Notes: generated by a model from the letters alone, not told the origin. A DNA stretch of 64,000 bases from Endocalyx cinctus (GCA_001600455.1 BCKC01000003.1:3262315-3326314); one strand, 5' to 3'. Numbered from the stretch's first letter, positions 38,620-52,139 are shown. Numbers and translations are program-made.

Positions 38620-40864
38620 TCAACTCCCCTGATTATCATCTTCATCTTCATTTTCCATGAATCCGAAGAAAGTCTCGTCCGGAGGCGGTATTCCCTTCTT
38701 TAGCTCGTCTTCGGGATAATCGCAAAGAGCCCGGGCCTCTTCCGGCAGGGACCACTCGCGCATGACGTCGGCGCGGGACACGAACACCATGCCCATGCCG
38801 GCCTCCGAATGCCAGAGCACGTGGCAGTGAAAGAGCCATGCGCCCGGGTTATCGGCGACGAAGCGGAGGAAGACCCACCCGAACCCTTCGGCCGTGACGG
38901 TATCCCTCTTCAGCGGGTTATCGACGAGGGTCGTGTTGGCGGGGTCGAGAAGCCCTTTACCGTCGGGCAGGAAGTTCAGCGCTTCGTAGCCGGGGAAGTA
39001 TCCGTGACCCGCGGCCAGGACCCACATCTGGGCGCCGTGCAGGTGGAAGGGGTGGCTGTTCTCGTCCATGTTCTGAAGGACGATGTCGACGGTCTCGATA
39101 CCTCCGTTCTTCTTCGACTCGGGGCTCGAGGAGATGACTAACTCGGAAATGGGGTCGAACGCGCTGCTCATAACGCCCGAGGCGGAAAAGGATTCGTTAT
39201 TTTGGGCGAGACCGTCGAGAACTCGGTGGAGAGTCGGCGATTTGTAATTTGGGCGGATGGATGATGCGTTTATGACGCCTCGCTGCAGGCGCCAATCGCC
39301 AATTGCAAGATTGACGCGTATGTACCACGAATGATCAGCAAAAGCTGGTGCGGGTTGTGGGACATATGGTGAGAAGGTCGTGGTGGATGACATGTCTCTG
39401 AGTGTCGAGACGTATTGGAGGTTTGAATTGGTGTTGGGTAGCGAAATTGTCTCGTCAATATTATGCAAGTCATCCCGTTTTTCGTCACTGTCAATATAGC
39501 GAATAATAGCCTTGGCTTCCTCAGATCCGTTTTCGGGCAGACGATCGTGAGCAAAGCCAGTGGTCATCATCCGAGCACGGAGCCAAAAATTGCGCTTTTC
39601 GGTCGAGCTCGCGGTAAGTACTGTGCTATATCGCTGGCCAGGGGCTATTACTAAGGAAGATCCAGTGGTTGGGTTAACGGTCGTGCCATCGACCTCGATA
39701 ACGGGAAGTGAGTCGTGCTCGTCCACACCCACTTGAAACCAAGCAAATGAGCCAACGTTAAGGAACCGTAGTCTATGGCCATCACCCTGACTCAGACGCA
39801 GAATCGGCCAGGAAGCAGTGTCTGATTCGTCCGCCGAGTCTGAGTTCAGACATTTTCTGCCAGGATGGTCGCTGCAGACGGCTTGATTTGCCCCGTTAAT
39901 CAGTGCTGTGTTGGGGATGGGAGTATCCTCAACGCCCGGAGATAGGATGTGCCGCATAATACCACTAGATGAGTCGTAGTACCAATCTTGTAGCAGGACT
40001 ATTCGGTCCGACGAATAGGGGACAGGCTGGTGGGTTGGCTCATCACGGTGGTGGATCACCAAAGGCCCTACAAGGCCGTCAGGGGCCTGAACTCCCTGGT
40101 GACCATGGTAAAAGTCTGCATAGTATATCAGTGTTTGGTTCAACTTGTTGATTATATTATGGGGGGTGTTAGTGTAGGGGTAGGGGTTTGGCAGAACAGG
40201 GATTTCAAAGGATGCTAAGCGACAGAAGGGCGATTAACGAGTATTACTCACAAGTACCAGCTTGGCCTGACACGTTAAATTTATAAGAATACGCCCCTCC
40301 TGGAACGATGGGACATTGAGTGATGCCCGAGGCGCCATCCATCCAATTGGAACCGTTCTGGAAGATACCGTGCCAGTGGATGGTCGTGGCGTTGGATGCT
40401 TGGTTGACAATATTGACGAGAATTATATCACCCTCATTTACCTCGATCAACGGACCGGGAAATTGGCCATTTATTGTCAACATAAGTCTACAGACATTAT
40501 CCGGACAGCCTTCCTTCTCAGATATGGTCCAATCGAATGATCGGATTTGACGGGGTGCATCAAAATCCCATCCCGGATCTAAAATATAATCACCTGCTGG
40601 ACGTACAAGGTGACTTTCAGGAGTGGCGGGTTCTGGCTGCGAATCTCCGGTAGGGGTTGAATTGATATTCGGAGCGGTGAGAGATAACAAAATTCCAGAT
40701 ATAGAGAAGAGGGTGACGACTGATGCCAAAATGAATATCACTGGCGACCAAAATCGACGCGGTCTCGGCCCGGATACATCGCGTACCTTGCCCAGATAGG
40801 AATCATCTAGAAGATGGTGATGACTTTCATCATCATCATCAGCATTAATATCGAAGCGAGACAT
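38620..40864 (-). CDS. Membrane-anchored laccase-like multicopper oxidase
   Basis: Two exons, 40864-40252 and 40115-38620, joined by a 136-base intron (GTGAGT...TATGCAG), give 702 residues. Multicopper oxidases couple one-electron oxidation of phenols or metal ions to reduction of oxygen to water. The acceptor was placed so that the copper motif TYFYHGHQGVQAPDGLVGP is rebuilt. Copper motifs in order are HWHGIFQ, YHGHQG, HPFHLHGAQ and HCHVLWHSEAGMGM, so all type 1, 2 and 3 ligands are visible. The N terminus lacks a cleavable signal; instead a charged, His/Asp-rich tail of about 37 residues precedes one hydrophobic span (WSPVIFILASVVTLFSISGI), which makes a type II anchor with the catalytic part outside or lumenal. 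Substrate cannot be told from sequence; a Fet3-type ferroxidase would instead carry a C-terminal anchor. Confidence 0.92.
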
Positions 40865-43800
40865 AGGGAGCTCTTGTCTTGAGTCACCAATGGAACTGGG
40901 TTAGTCAAGAGCATGAGTTGGCAGTGCCTGAACGTAAGTTGGGAGTTATGGGACTCCGTACTTCCGAAGCTCTAGTTTGTGTTGGGGGCGAGGCTTCGGG
41001 TGTCTATATGGCCGTCCAATACGAAGGCTTGTCAGAAAACCTCTAGACAAACGACTCTCTATCTATTCTCTATCTTCTTATCACAAGGGGCGTGGCGAGG
41101 AAGGACAGAATTGAAGTATCAACGAACCCACCCTTTCGACGTTCTAGACGTTACATTGAGGCTTTTCCCGCGTGATATTTCATTTCGGGGACAATCGGAA
41201 AATATCAATAATCAAAAGGGTATCCGGAGTTGTACGGAGAAAGGAAATGTAGAGAGATAGTTGTAGATCTCCGTATTCGAAGGATTACAGAGATGGAAAA
41301 GGGATACGTTTGCTTGGCAATTATACTTGTAGGAAAAAGATGGCGATGTTGAATAGTGGATACTAGAAAGCACCAATTAAATGAAATCAACATGCTAGAG
41401 AGTTAGCATAGAGTGTGGAGGCGCGTGGATTTGATTGGGTTAAGGTTAACGCCGAATATCGCCTAAAAATAAAGTGTAGTCGGACATAGATTTGGTATAG
41501 GGCTGTTATGTCCTTGCTACCCTGCATTAGAATTCAAGAAACAGGAGAATGAAGGTATCTATCCATCAAAGAAGTGCCTGGTAGAGCAGATTTTAGGATA
41601 ATCGTTGGGTGTTTAGACTAGAACTACGGTAGCTAATGATGTAAAGTGAGTCCATAATGACACTGCGACGTTGCCCGAGCCGGAGTCGAGGCTTTCAGTA
41701 AAGGAGAACCGGAGCCTTTAGGTCTATAAGATGAATCTGATTTGCTGTAGTCTCAGAATTTAAACCAAAGATAGCATCTATGTTTCTTGGAAGGCTGGAG
41801 GGTTATCTAGAGCGAACTCGAGGAGAAAATCATATAGGTTAGTACAGAATTCTTTTGGCTCGGAGAATCGTCTATTTATAAATTTGTCGGGTAGACTATA
41901 AGTTGACATAAGTATAAGGGCGCCAGCAGTAACGAGATGCGTAGCCTATGACTATGTATACGTAAATTTGGAGACATACATAGGGGCAGAGGGGATGATA
42001 TCAAGAGGTCTAGATATTTCCTCTCTGTCATTTCGTCTAAAGATGAAGATTAGTAGCGCGTTATATATCCTCATTTGTCAATTCACAGGTTTAAGAGTAG
42101 AGACTAAAATTTATAGTGTTTCCCACGTGTTTCCAATATAAAGTAAGGCCCGTGGACCCGTGGACCTAGTGTAGTACCTATTTCGTACCCGCCCACAGTT
42201 GACGGGTACTTATGTAGACTTCTAAGAAGATTCTAATTACCTACCCTAGGTAGGTAGGTAGTATTTTTTTTTTTTTTTATGTGATTGGGTATAACGTGGG
42301 AATAAATAGTGTCTTTGAATTCTCGGGTATCGATTACGCTAAAGACTATATGTACACAGTAATATGTAATAATACAGTATCTTATTCAAACTAGACGTCA
42401 TTTTGATATTTATACTACATCGTATCTAGTTTGATAAGTTATCTGAAGCGATAAGACGGCGATAATACTGTAAATCCGCGCTTAATTGCACTGATCATTG
42501 ATTTTCTTAATGCATAAGATGACTCACAACTCCATACCATAATCTTCCAAGATATCATCCCCCTTGCTATACTACTGTAAATCCATACATACGGGATAAG
42601 TAGTGCAGAGATGGTAGTTAGTATCAACGTATGACCCTTCTTCCCCTTATGAATTTCAATCATTGCTGTTAACATATTAGATATATTTGAAAGAACCTGA
42701 GCTCAAGGCTTCGTCAAAAAAGCATGATAGCAAGGAACTTATCCCGTACTTCCTACAGTATATTGATATGCGGGAAGTGAAGTACTTAGGTTTCAAGTTG
42801 ACAATGTCGGAATATTCATTGCTCTATACGTAAGCTCCTGGTGCCTGGGGCAAATTCGATGAAAGTAAGCCTACACAATAATTGTTACCCATATTCACCA
42901 CTTGTTACGTACTGTACTTCAACGAGCCTTATAAAAATAAAACAAGCATATAACCCAGAGCAGCCAGGATACCAAGTAATTAACCCAAGAATGTCAAGTT
43001 AGGTGGGGGTGAGTAACGGTAACGAGTCAGCGTGTTCATATCCATGGATGCGTACATATGATGGATCCATTCAGAGTGTAGGAAAAGATGACTAAATAAG
43101 TCACCGCTGAAATTCCCTCCCCACCATCTTATGCATCTTTATCCCATTCTGAACTTATCGGCTTTTCTTCATCTTTTCACTTTTTTTTTTTTTCCCTTTA
43201 CCTTTTTGCCTTGTCGCAATTCCTAGGTGTTCATCGTATAGGAATTAAAAATTAAGTTATAAAGTGAAACAAATATCTACGCCGTAGACATCTATAATTT
43301 CGAAGCGAACCTGAAAGAGTAGTATTTGCTTTGGCCCTGTAGCTTTTCAAGATCCGTGGACTACTCGAGTATGCTCTTGACGCTCTTAGGTACCATCGCA
43401 TGAGGTGGCAACGATTCGCATCTTGCGTTCGTAAGAACCCTCCCATAATGCTATATTATATTCGTGTGTTAGCTGATTGAAAGTCCGATTAACGTTATTA
43501 CAGTTAAACGTTTGACGAACCGCAAATCACCGGCAAAAACGCCTAAAGAATACCACTGTCGCAATAATAACATCGGTGTTGAACTATCGCCGTCGGCCAT
43601 TGCCAGTATTACACCTCAAGTTGTTGATCATAATTCTTAACCTCCGGGCCTCCGCGACCGCGACTCCGCTAGTCCGACTCGAATTATCCCAACAATTGCG
43701 CTTTCCCAAGTTTCTCGGAGCGTCAGTTCTTGTCAATGACACGCTACAGTTTGGTATCGAGATATACCGACAGATACAAGTCTCGACTGGGAGTGACTTT

Positions 43801-44366
43801 GATTATTCCGGGCGAGCGAAAATCCCTAAACGGTTTGGTTTTGTTTGAATAGGTGTGCAGCATCGACAGTGAATCCATTGGAATAAGTCTCCGGATACTG
43901 TTAATACTTCTTCAAAATTTTGAGGAGGAAACAGGCGGTCTGTTAATTTAGGAGAGGCACGCTTCTATATATCAAAGTTAGAGTGGTGTCCGCTCTTACT
44001 CGATCGCTTGTAAAATCAAGTTCAGCAGCACCTTTAATGAGGTGGCGGATACTTAGTTGATACTTTGGCCGTCATCCCTGTGTATCTGCAAGAGACCACT
44101 ATCTCCGGATAACACAGCGCGTGTATATTCGATCGCCTTCTGCTTGCACAGCCGATTGGCCTTTTGTGCTTGCCGTATCTGCTGCAATTGTTTAAACGGC
44201 GGCTTATTAAGGCAGCGGGGAAACATAACTTTGCTGCCCCCTTTATATATTTCGACTCTTTTTAAGTCCGGCATACGTCTCCTGAGAAGACAGAGAGAGT
44301 GCGCACCCCGAGTTATTACTCATTTATTATTTTACCAAATTCTTTTATACGATATCGCCTATCAAC
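40865..44366. other. 3.5 kb spacer between multicopper oxidase and Zn2Cys6 genes
   Basis: Holds the divergent promoters of both genes. ACTCCGTAC lies at 40953-40961, 90 bases above the oxidase start. A TAGG/GTAG tract with a T run is at 42245-42279. The part from 43570 to 44300 is less AT-rich, consistent with a long regulated promoter or 5' leader of the Zn2Cys6 gene. No gene was supported. Confidence 0.5.
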
Positions 44367-47217
44367 ATGACCCCCACCCCTCCTTCTGCTACTACGTCCT
44401 CCTCGGGACACTCTCCCGAGGAGCAATTTAGGGTGGTCAGGCGGAGGAATCGGGTGCCTCTCAGTTGTCTACCTTGCCGGACGAGAAAGTAAGTAATAGA
44501 CATATTTTAATCTTATAGATTCGGTTATTTTTATCGAGGTTATTTCTGCTGATTGCTAACTGTATGCAGGTTGAAATGTAATAGGGGAACCCCAAGTTGC
44601 GAGAATTGTATAAAACGCGGAGACTCTCAGTCTTGCGTCTATGCTACTCCAACAAACCGGAGGAAGAATCAAAGTAGTGCTGGAGCTAATGCCAGTCCCG
44701 ATGATATGCAGAACCGTATTGACCGTCTAGAAGGTTTGGTTTTAAGCTTGATGCATGGAGGCGCCAACGTGGACGCCAGCACTGTGGCTGCCGCCGCCGC
44801 CGCCGCCACCAGCATTTCCGCCAATCCAACAGCTGGCGCGCCTTCGATAACCGACAGTTCCTCGGGGAAATTCGAACGAGACGACGAAGAGATTATGCGA
44901 GATGAGGGCGATGAAGAAGATAGCGATGTTGACGATAGCCTGGCTAATTCGTTAGGTGTTCTTAAAGTCGATGTTGACAAAGGTAAGTCTATGTACGTCG
45001 GGCAGGAACACTGGCACACTCTCTTGGCCGATATTTCCGAGGTCAAAAACTTTTACGCTTCGCATAAAAAGGATCTTGAGAAAAGTTATCAAAGAGTGCT
45101 TTCTTCAAAACCGGTGACCGCTCGGGATTCGCCCATATTTTTACTCGCCGCCCCGCCAGCCACGGATGTTGAGTTGAGGGCCGAGTTACCTTCAAGGACA
45201 GCAATTATGACTTTGGTGTCGAGATACTTTAATTCGATGGATACCGCTGCGAGTATCATACACGGTCCAACGTTTCAGCAACAGCTTCGAAACCACTGGC
45301 AAGATCCGTCTAAATCATCCATCATGTGGATAGGTCTGCTTTATTCGATGTTATGTATCGCGATGCTGAGTTATCATAAGGTGGGAGATGAGCCGTCGGA
45401 GTGGAAGGGGAGGTCGTTGGAACTAGCGGCAGAGTATCGACTAAGGACGGTACAATGTCTAATAGTCGCCGATTACACTAAACCAGTAGAGTACACCATT
45501 GAAACGATGTTGCTCTATTTGTTTGGCGAATACTCATCCAGGTGGGATGCGGATCTGGGTCTTTGGCTCATTACATCCATTATTTCAAGGCTTGCCTTTC
45601 GCATGGGATACCATCGTGATGCCGAGTGGTTCCCTTCGATAACCCCATTTCAAGGAGTGCGTATACATCATACTACACAGTTTATTATGAAAAAATAACC
45701 TGCTGACTGGAATGGTTCTTTAGGAAATGAGACGACGATCATGGGCATTATTGCGAATGTCTGATGTCATGTTTTCGCATCAGGTAGGATAGCATAACAG
45801 CCGAAAGTAGTGACGATAACGGCGACTAACCTGGTATTTAGGTTTCTTTACCAACTATGATTTATGAACACGATACCGATACAAAATTACCTCATAATCT
45901 TTTTGACGAAGAGTTTGGTCCATCAACTAAAGTTTTACCGCCTTCGAGACCTATAACGGAACCGACTCCGATAGCATATATGATTGGTAAATCAAAATTA
46001 TGTGCTGAATTTGGAAATATTCTCCAAGATGTCACACGAGTTCGTAAACATGTAAGCTATGATGAGATTCTACAGCATGACCGAAAGCTTCGCGAAATTA
46101 TGGAAGAATTCCCGCCGCATTTGAAGTTGCAGTCGCTAGAGGGCTCGCACGATCCGGCGACACTCATCATCGCACGATTCAACATAGATCTTTTATATCA
46201 GAAGATAATGTGTATCTTACACCGAAAACATGTCGTACGAGCGCGGCAGAACCCACGATATGCCCACTCCCGTCGCAGTACAATAGAAGCCTCGTTGGAG
46301 ACACTGCGACATTTCAGAACTATATACCGCGAGTGTCAACCGAATGGACGGCTCCGGACAATGAAGTGGGCTATCACATCTACATCAAGGGACACGTTGC
46401 TTCCTACGATGATGATCATCGTAGAGTTGCATCATGACAATCAAGCTAGGATGTCAGGGAAACGCCAAGATTCGCAGTCTGCGTTCTTTTGGACGCCCAC
46501 TCAACGCAGTGAAATGCTTAGCTCGCTTGAAGAGGTGGCTACTATTTGGAAATCGTTATCACAAGATTCGGTTGAAGCATATAAGGCAGCGAACATTCTC
46601 GAAATCATGTTGGAGAAGATTAAGAATCCACAAGCATCCCAAGCGGCCGATTGCGCCCCTGAGTCGACGCCAGCTCCATCAGAACCTACACCTTTTGTCA
46701 ACTATGGCTCCGCCGAGCTTCAGCCCGAGCATTCGGCCGCCATGACGTTAGGTATGCTTTCTGGAGGTGGATTGTCACCATTCCAATCTCCGGGGGGCAC
46801 CACCTACCCACCTCTCGACCTCGGCACTACTGCGGCAGGCGGAACAGGACTCGGTCCAGATTTCGCGTCTGATATGGGCACCGCCAACAACGCTCCTTCT
46901 CCTTTCTCGATGTTCACAAATCTGGGTAGCATGAACATGGCCATCGACCAAAACTTTGATTGGGTATGTTAAAACAATATGCGCTTCCCTTACTCTTAAA
47001 TGCGCCGGGTTTTGCCCGAGAAGAAAGTTTGTCTTACTAACTTAAAATATTGCAGGATGCATTTGACAATTACGCTCAGACAGCGAACTGGGGAGTCGAG
47101 GGATCCTCATTCCAGTTCTTTGCTGGATCTGGCAACCCAGAACAACAATCTCAACAATCAAGTGGCGACGGAGCTTACTCGTTTCTAAATAATGGAGGGA
47201 CTGCACCTAGCTCCTAA
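44367..47217 (+). CDS. Zn2Cys6 fungal-specific transcription factor
   Basis: Five exons: 44367-44488, 44570-45656, 45724-45783, 45842-46963 and 47056-47217, totalling 850 residues; every junction keeps frame. The Zn2Cys6 cluster uses Cys34, 37, 44, 51, 54 and 63 (SCLPCRTRKLKCNRG, CENC) and is split by intron 1 at the usual place after the CxxCRxRK. A basic linker and a short heptad-like dimerisation segment (about 85-105, IDRLEGLVLSLM) follow, then an Ala run and an acidic stretch. The fungal transcription factor domain (about 250-600) contains GYHRDAEWFPSITPF and EMRRRSWALLRMSD, the latter from the 60-base exon 3. The C terminus is Gly/Pro/Gln-rich and may activate transcription. The target genes are unknown; the nearest plus-strand neighbour is the amylase, 1.8 kb downstream. 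It is not AmyR by its zinc cluster. Confidence 0.92.
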
Positions 47218-48981
47218 GCTAGATTATGTTCATTGGTGCCTTAGGATTACAAAAGTTCTGGTTGTCGGTTGCTTATGACGGTTCGGGAACGTGTATACGC
47301 CAATGAAAGATGTGGGATAATCACATATCACGCCCGAAGCGGCAATGGAAAACCTGATTTTATTTTTAAGAGATGAGGTTTTGAAAAGTAGCTCAAGTTA
47401 GGCATCTGTATAACAGTTGACGATGACACTCTCCTCCAAGACCAGTTCGAAATAACTATTTAGTGGTATTAAGGCCGGAACTCGTTGATTAAGGCCGAGC
47501 GGCACCGTCGCTTCGTATATCACTGTGCCGTCTTCTGTCTTACTAGTGATTGTTTACACACGGAACTCGGTGCGTTTAGCTCAAAGTAGACAACATTCGA
47601 AAGCACGTCATAAAATCCAGGGGATTTCATTTCATGAGAGGAGTCTACGCCCGAGTTTCCCCACGTATGCTCACGTAATGTCTACCACACGGGATGCAAT
47701 GAGATGCATATCTTCCCCAGGCGCTTAGTATAATTCTAACATTCGGCCCTTCGACGGACGGATAGGCATACCATCGCTTAAGCAAATGTGCCACCGCTGT
47801 GACCTCCCGTTGATAGAAACCCGGTTAACTTAGCTATACAGCAAGAGGAACAAATTATGCTTATGATTTTTCCCCCTTTTCTTTCAATATTATATTTCTC
47901 ATTTATTAAACGGTCAAATATTACAGTATAATATGTGCACTGCTTTCATCCATTCCCTTCGGAAATGTCCACTATGTGTAGGTCGGGCATCGGGAGGTTG
48001 TAATTTCCGTTTACCTAAATCAGGACACTGCAAAAGGTTTCGGGACCTGGTGACAGGTATATTTTTAGCTTTTGCATTAGTGTAGATCCTCGAGGAAGTA
48101 CCTAATTATTAGGTAGTTTAGTGGACTACATAGCCACGTAGTGTACTCCGTAGGTACCCAATCCACCTTTTAAACCATCTGATATGGGGCTTTTTGTAGC
48201 AGCTCCCTTATATGTACAAGTAAATAAATATAAATTATTACTATATCATACTTCTCTGAACAGTTAATACACAAAAAGACGGAGATCTGACGATACAGGC
48301 TGACAGGGTGATGTCTCCTTCTCTTTGAGGGTAGCATAGCTGCAAAGGCAATCCTTCAGAAGCGATCGTTTCAGGGGTTTACTTGCTTGTGATTATTTGG
48401 GTTTTCAGGTAAATTAAACAAAGGGATTGGTCAGAAGACGCAAATGAGCTTGGCTTACCCCAATGACCTTTCTCAACTGAGTCCAGGATGTTCGATGTCA
48501 CATCCAAACAACAATCCTAGATATACGTATGTATTGGAACAGAATGGCCGGGTGCAACGCCGAGGAGCTGTCGCCCTCGCATCTTTTGTTCTCGTAAAAG
48601 AGAAACTCATTTCTCTATTTCGACCACCTTAAAAGTGTCAACGTGTCACGCATTGCAACCACTTACCTTGGATGTAATTTTTCCAGTCCCACGTTTTCCG
48701 AAATCACGGTCGGGTTGAGCGCCATAGCTAGATCGAAACCTATGCTGGCTCATACCCACTTACCATCCGTCTGAATAAGGAGCTCCGTAAGGCTTAGGGA
48801 TCGGCCCGTCTTAGATTTATCTTGATGTATTGGCGTTGATTTACTTATAAAAGAACGCCACATCCCCGACCTGACTATACCAAGTTCAAGAAAGGTTCTT
48901 CTCTCAAGCCACTTTCGTACCTCAATTTTGAGAGTCGGGAACACAAAGATTTTGGTTAATACATGTTAACCAGAGTAAAAG
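47218..48981. other. Spacer upstream of the amylase
   Basis: Three-prime side of the Zn2Cys6 gene and the promoter of the amylase. It carries TACTCCGTA at 48144-48152 and a TAATTATTAGGTA palindromic word near 48110. No gene recognised. Confidence 0.55.
48846..48853 (+). promoter_or_regulatory. Candidate TATA box of the amylase gene
   Basis: TATAAAAG lies 129 bases before the amylase ATG, a usual distance for fungal secreted-enzyme genes. No mapped transcript start supports it. Confidence 0.45.
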
Positions 48982-51603
48982 ATGAGAGGGTTTTCTGCTT
49001 CGCTGGCTTCGGCCCTTTTGGTTGCTACCACTCAGGCTTTGTCTCCGGCTGAGTGGAGAGGGCAGTCAATCTATCAAGTCCTAACAGATCGTTTCGCCAA
49101 AACGGACGGTTCAACAGACGCTTGCACTGATTTGCGCTCGTATTGCGGTGGTACCTGGCAAGGCATCATTAATAAATTGGACTGTAAGTTAGATTTAGCG
49201 TTCTGCTGTTTACCCTCGAAACGCTCTCAAGATGAATATTTTTAGGGGTTCACGAAAGAGTGCCTGCTGTGAAACTACCCATCAGAAAGGCGTGGTTATT
49301 AAGCATGACGTCTCGCTAATACCGGATCTTTCCTCTTATAGACATCCAGGGTATGGGATTCACGGCAGTCTGGATCTCACCAGTTGTCGAGAACATTGAA
49401 CAATATACGGCATATGGGTAAGTTACCTTAGGGATATAATTTTCCGTCAATAATAACTATTTTGGTTAACGCAGTTAAACGGAACAGTAACGGTTATCAC
49501 GGATATTGGGCGCAAAACATATACGCGCTCAACTCACACTTTGGCTCAGAGGATGACCTGAAGGCCTTGTCGGATGCTCTTCACGATCGGGGAATGTACT
49601 TGATGGTAGATGTGGTGACAAACCACATGGCTCACGATGGATCTGGTTCCAGCGTCGACTATAGCGTCTACAACCCCTTCAACTCGGATAGTTTCTATCA
49701 CCCCTATTGTCTTATTGACTACAATGATGCGAACTCCATTGTACAATGTTGGCAGGGAGACGACCAGGTCAGCTTGCCAGACATCAAGACCGAGGACAGC
49801 GGAGTCAGAGATACATTCAACGCGTGGATCACAGATCTGGTTTCCACTTATTCAATTGACGGTCTCCGAGTCGATAGCGTTAAGCACGTCGAGAAGGACT
49901 TCTGGCTTGGTTTCGAGTCTGCGAGCGGCATAGCTAATATCGGTGAGGTGAGGCCGCATTTTCTTGATTTCAAAAATGCCAAGAGAAAGACACTTACTCG
50001 AATGCTACGCAGGTCTTCGATGGCGATCCCGCTATTTACCCTGACTGGCTCAACTATATGACTGGATTAATGAACTATCCCTCGTAAGTCTCTGTACACT
50101 ATTCACTTATGTAGAGTACTTACGTATTCATCCATGAATTTAGGTACTACTGGCTTCAGCGGTTTTTCACCAGCACAAGCACCACACCCGACGAACTCCT
50201 CAACGGTATCAACACATTGAAAGGTCAGATGGCCACAGCTAACCTAGGTTCCTTTATGGAGAATCACGACAACCCCCGCTTCGCATCCCTCACCAGCGAC
50301 GACGCGCTGATCAAGAACGCCATGGCCTACACCATACTCTCGGACGGCGTCTCCATAATCTACCAAGGGCAGGAGCAAAAGTTCAGCGGCGCGTCCGACC
50401 CGAACAACCGCGAGGCGCTCTGGACATCCGGATACAGCACCGCCAACGAGCTTTACGGCTGGATCGCGAGCCTCAACCAGATCCGGAACCAGGCCGTGTA
50501 CGTCGACGGCGACGGTTACCTCGGGTACCAGGCCGTGCCTTCCTCCCCCGACACCCATACCCTCGCCCTGCGCAAGGGCAGCGTCGTTAGCGCTTTCTCG
50601 AACTCGGGCTCCTCCGGCGGCGACCGCCAGGTAAGCCTCGACGGAAGCTTCACCGGTTACGACGCCAACGTCGAGCTCACCGAAATTTTGGGTTGCACGA
50701 CCGTCACAACGGACGGGTCCGGCAGCGTCTCTTTCACCCTCGGCGCCTTGACGCAGGTCTTTTACCCGTCGAGTAAATTGAGCGGGTCGGGTATCTGCGG
50801 TCAGTAGATTTCATGAGTGAACTCTTTACTTTTTTCATTTTTCAGTAGCGATCATCAAAATCTGTGGTAAAAAGATGTTGTTGTATAAAGAGGACTGTGC
50901 ATGTCATTGATTAACGAGGGATGCGAACTATTTTATGGATGATAGATCTTGTAATGAGAAGAAAAAGAAAAGATATTATTAAACAGGCCGTTGTTATCTG
51001 TTTTTATTCATGATGCTCCTCGTTCAATGCACTAACCAGCAGCGGCTTCTTCATTACGGCACCCACACGATCGATAGAGTCTAGTTCACCCTCACCCCCG
51101 TCTTCTTGCTCTACAGTGCTTGTGACCTTTAACGGCATCATAACTACGATTTATGGACAGACCGTCAAAATGTAAGTTTTTGTTTTCTACTGTCAATTCA
51201 TCGTAGGGTATTGCAACTCCTACCTATCTACATGCGTTCCGTCGCGCGCATAAATCCCATCTTTTGAACTTACCTCGCGGTGCCAAACAATCTCTCATTT
51301 TCCAAAAAGCTAAACAGCATAGCTAACAACAGATCTACTCCCTAAAATAGTGTAGGAAGTATCTCTGAATTAGGCAGCTGGGACCCGGCCAAAGCCATCG
51401 CGCTCTCGCCTTCGCAGTACACCGACGCAAATCACCTCTGGTTCGTTACGTTGGACCTGCCCGCTGGAACTAGCGTCGAGTATAAGTATATCAACGTGGC
51501 CTCGGATGGGACCGTCACTTGGGAAAACGACCCTAACCGTTCTTTTACCGTCTCGACTACTTGCGGTGTTACAGGGGTGAGAAATGATGCTTGGCAGGGT
51601 TGA
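48982..51603 (+). CDS. Secreted GH13 alpha-amylase with downstream CBM20 starch-binding exons
   Basis: Catalytic exons: 48982-49183, 49342-49417, 49488-49947, 50013-50083, 50144-50799. CBM20 exons: 51078-51171 and 51351-51603. The full model is 603 residues. It hydrolyses internal alpha-1,4 bonds of starch outside the cell. Signal peptide is about residues 1-19 ([19 protein letters not shown]). GH13 landmarks are [23 protein letters not shown] (nucleophile Asp222), IGEVFDG (acid/base Glu246) and ENHDN (Asp312). Read straight through, the catalytic part stops at a TAG at 50805 after SGICGQ (490 residues). The CBM20 follows on the same strand: [17 protein letters not shown], then [19 protein letters not shown] and [11 protein letters not shown]. 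Splicing from GTCAGT at 50800 to ATAG at 51077 joins both in frame with a Ser/Pro linker; an acceptor at 51116 is also in phase. The intron has an ACTAAC branch site at 51031. Catalytic part certain; junction less so. Confidence 0.85.
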
Positions 51604-52139
51604 AACGACACCCATCCTTTTGTTTTTTCCCCTCGGGCCAAGCTGTTGGTTGGTGGTCATTGGAGGTGTGTTTGTCGAATGATCACGTCGGAGAGCGAGT
51701 GTACATAGACCAGTAGTATTTCCAGAATCTACCAGTTTCGAAACATCACGATTGCTAGCAATTTTACTTGGCATTCATACTCGGAAAGAAAAATCTTTTT
51801 CACATTTCAAAGGGAAAAGAAGAAAATTCGTATATTTACAGTAGAAGTAAAAAAAAAAAGAGACATCGAAATATCCCTTGAATAGAAAGAAAAAAAAAAA
51901 GAAATAGCAGAAACCGTCAAACGCCAAGTTGCCTAGATCCTCCCATTCCCCCCATCTGCTCTCCCGGTCGTAAAAGTTCCTCAAGATATGAAGAAAGGAC
52001 ATAAAAAATCCAGGACGGGAACGCCGTTTTCATGATGCTCGTTTACATGGTGGAGGAAAAATCATAAACAAAGATAGAAGAAAAAAAAAAGAAAAATTGC
52101 GTGAATTGAACACAATTGTTTTTTTTTTCTGTATCTTTT
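51604..52139. other. Spacer between converging secreted-protein genes
   Basis: Three-prime regions of the amylase (plus) and the small secreted protein (minus). Purine/A-rich runs at 51850-51905 and 52078-52096. No gene seen. Confidence 0.65.

Noticed and set aside
40141..40145. Acceptor ACAAG at about 40144 for the multicopper oxidase
   Set aside because: It breaks the frame from the phase-1 donor and does not rebuild the copper motif; the TATGCAG acceptor does both.
50800..50846. Short 47-base intron after the amylase (GTCAGT to TTTCAG)
   Set aside because: It would give a 3' extension without similarity to any amylase tail and would not reach the CBM20.
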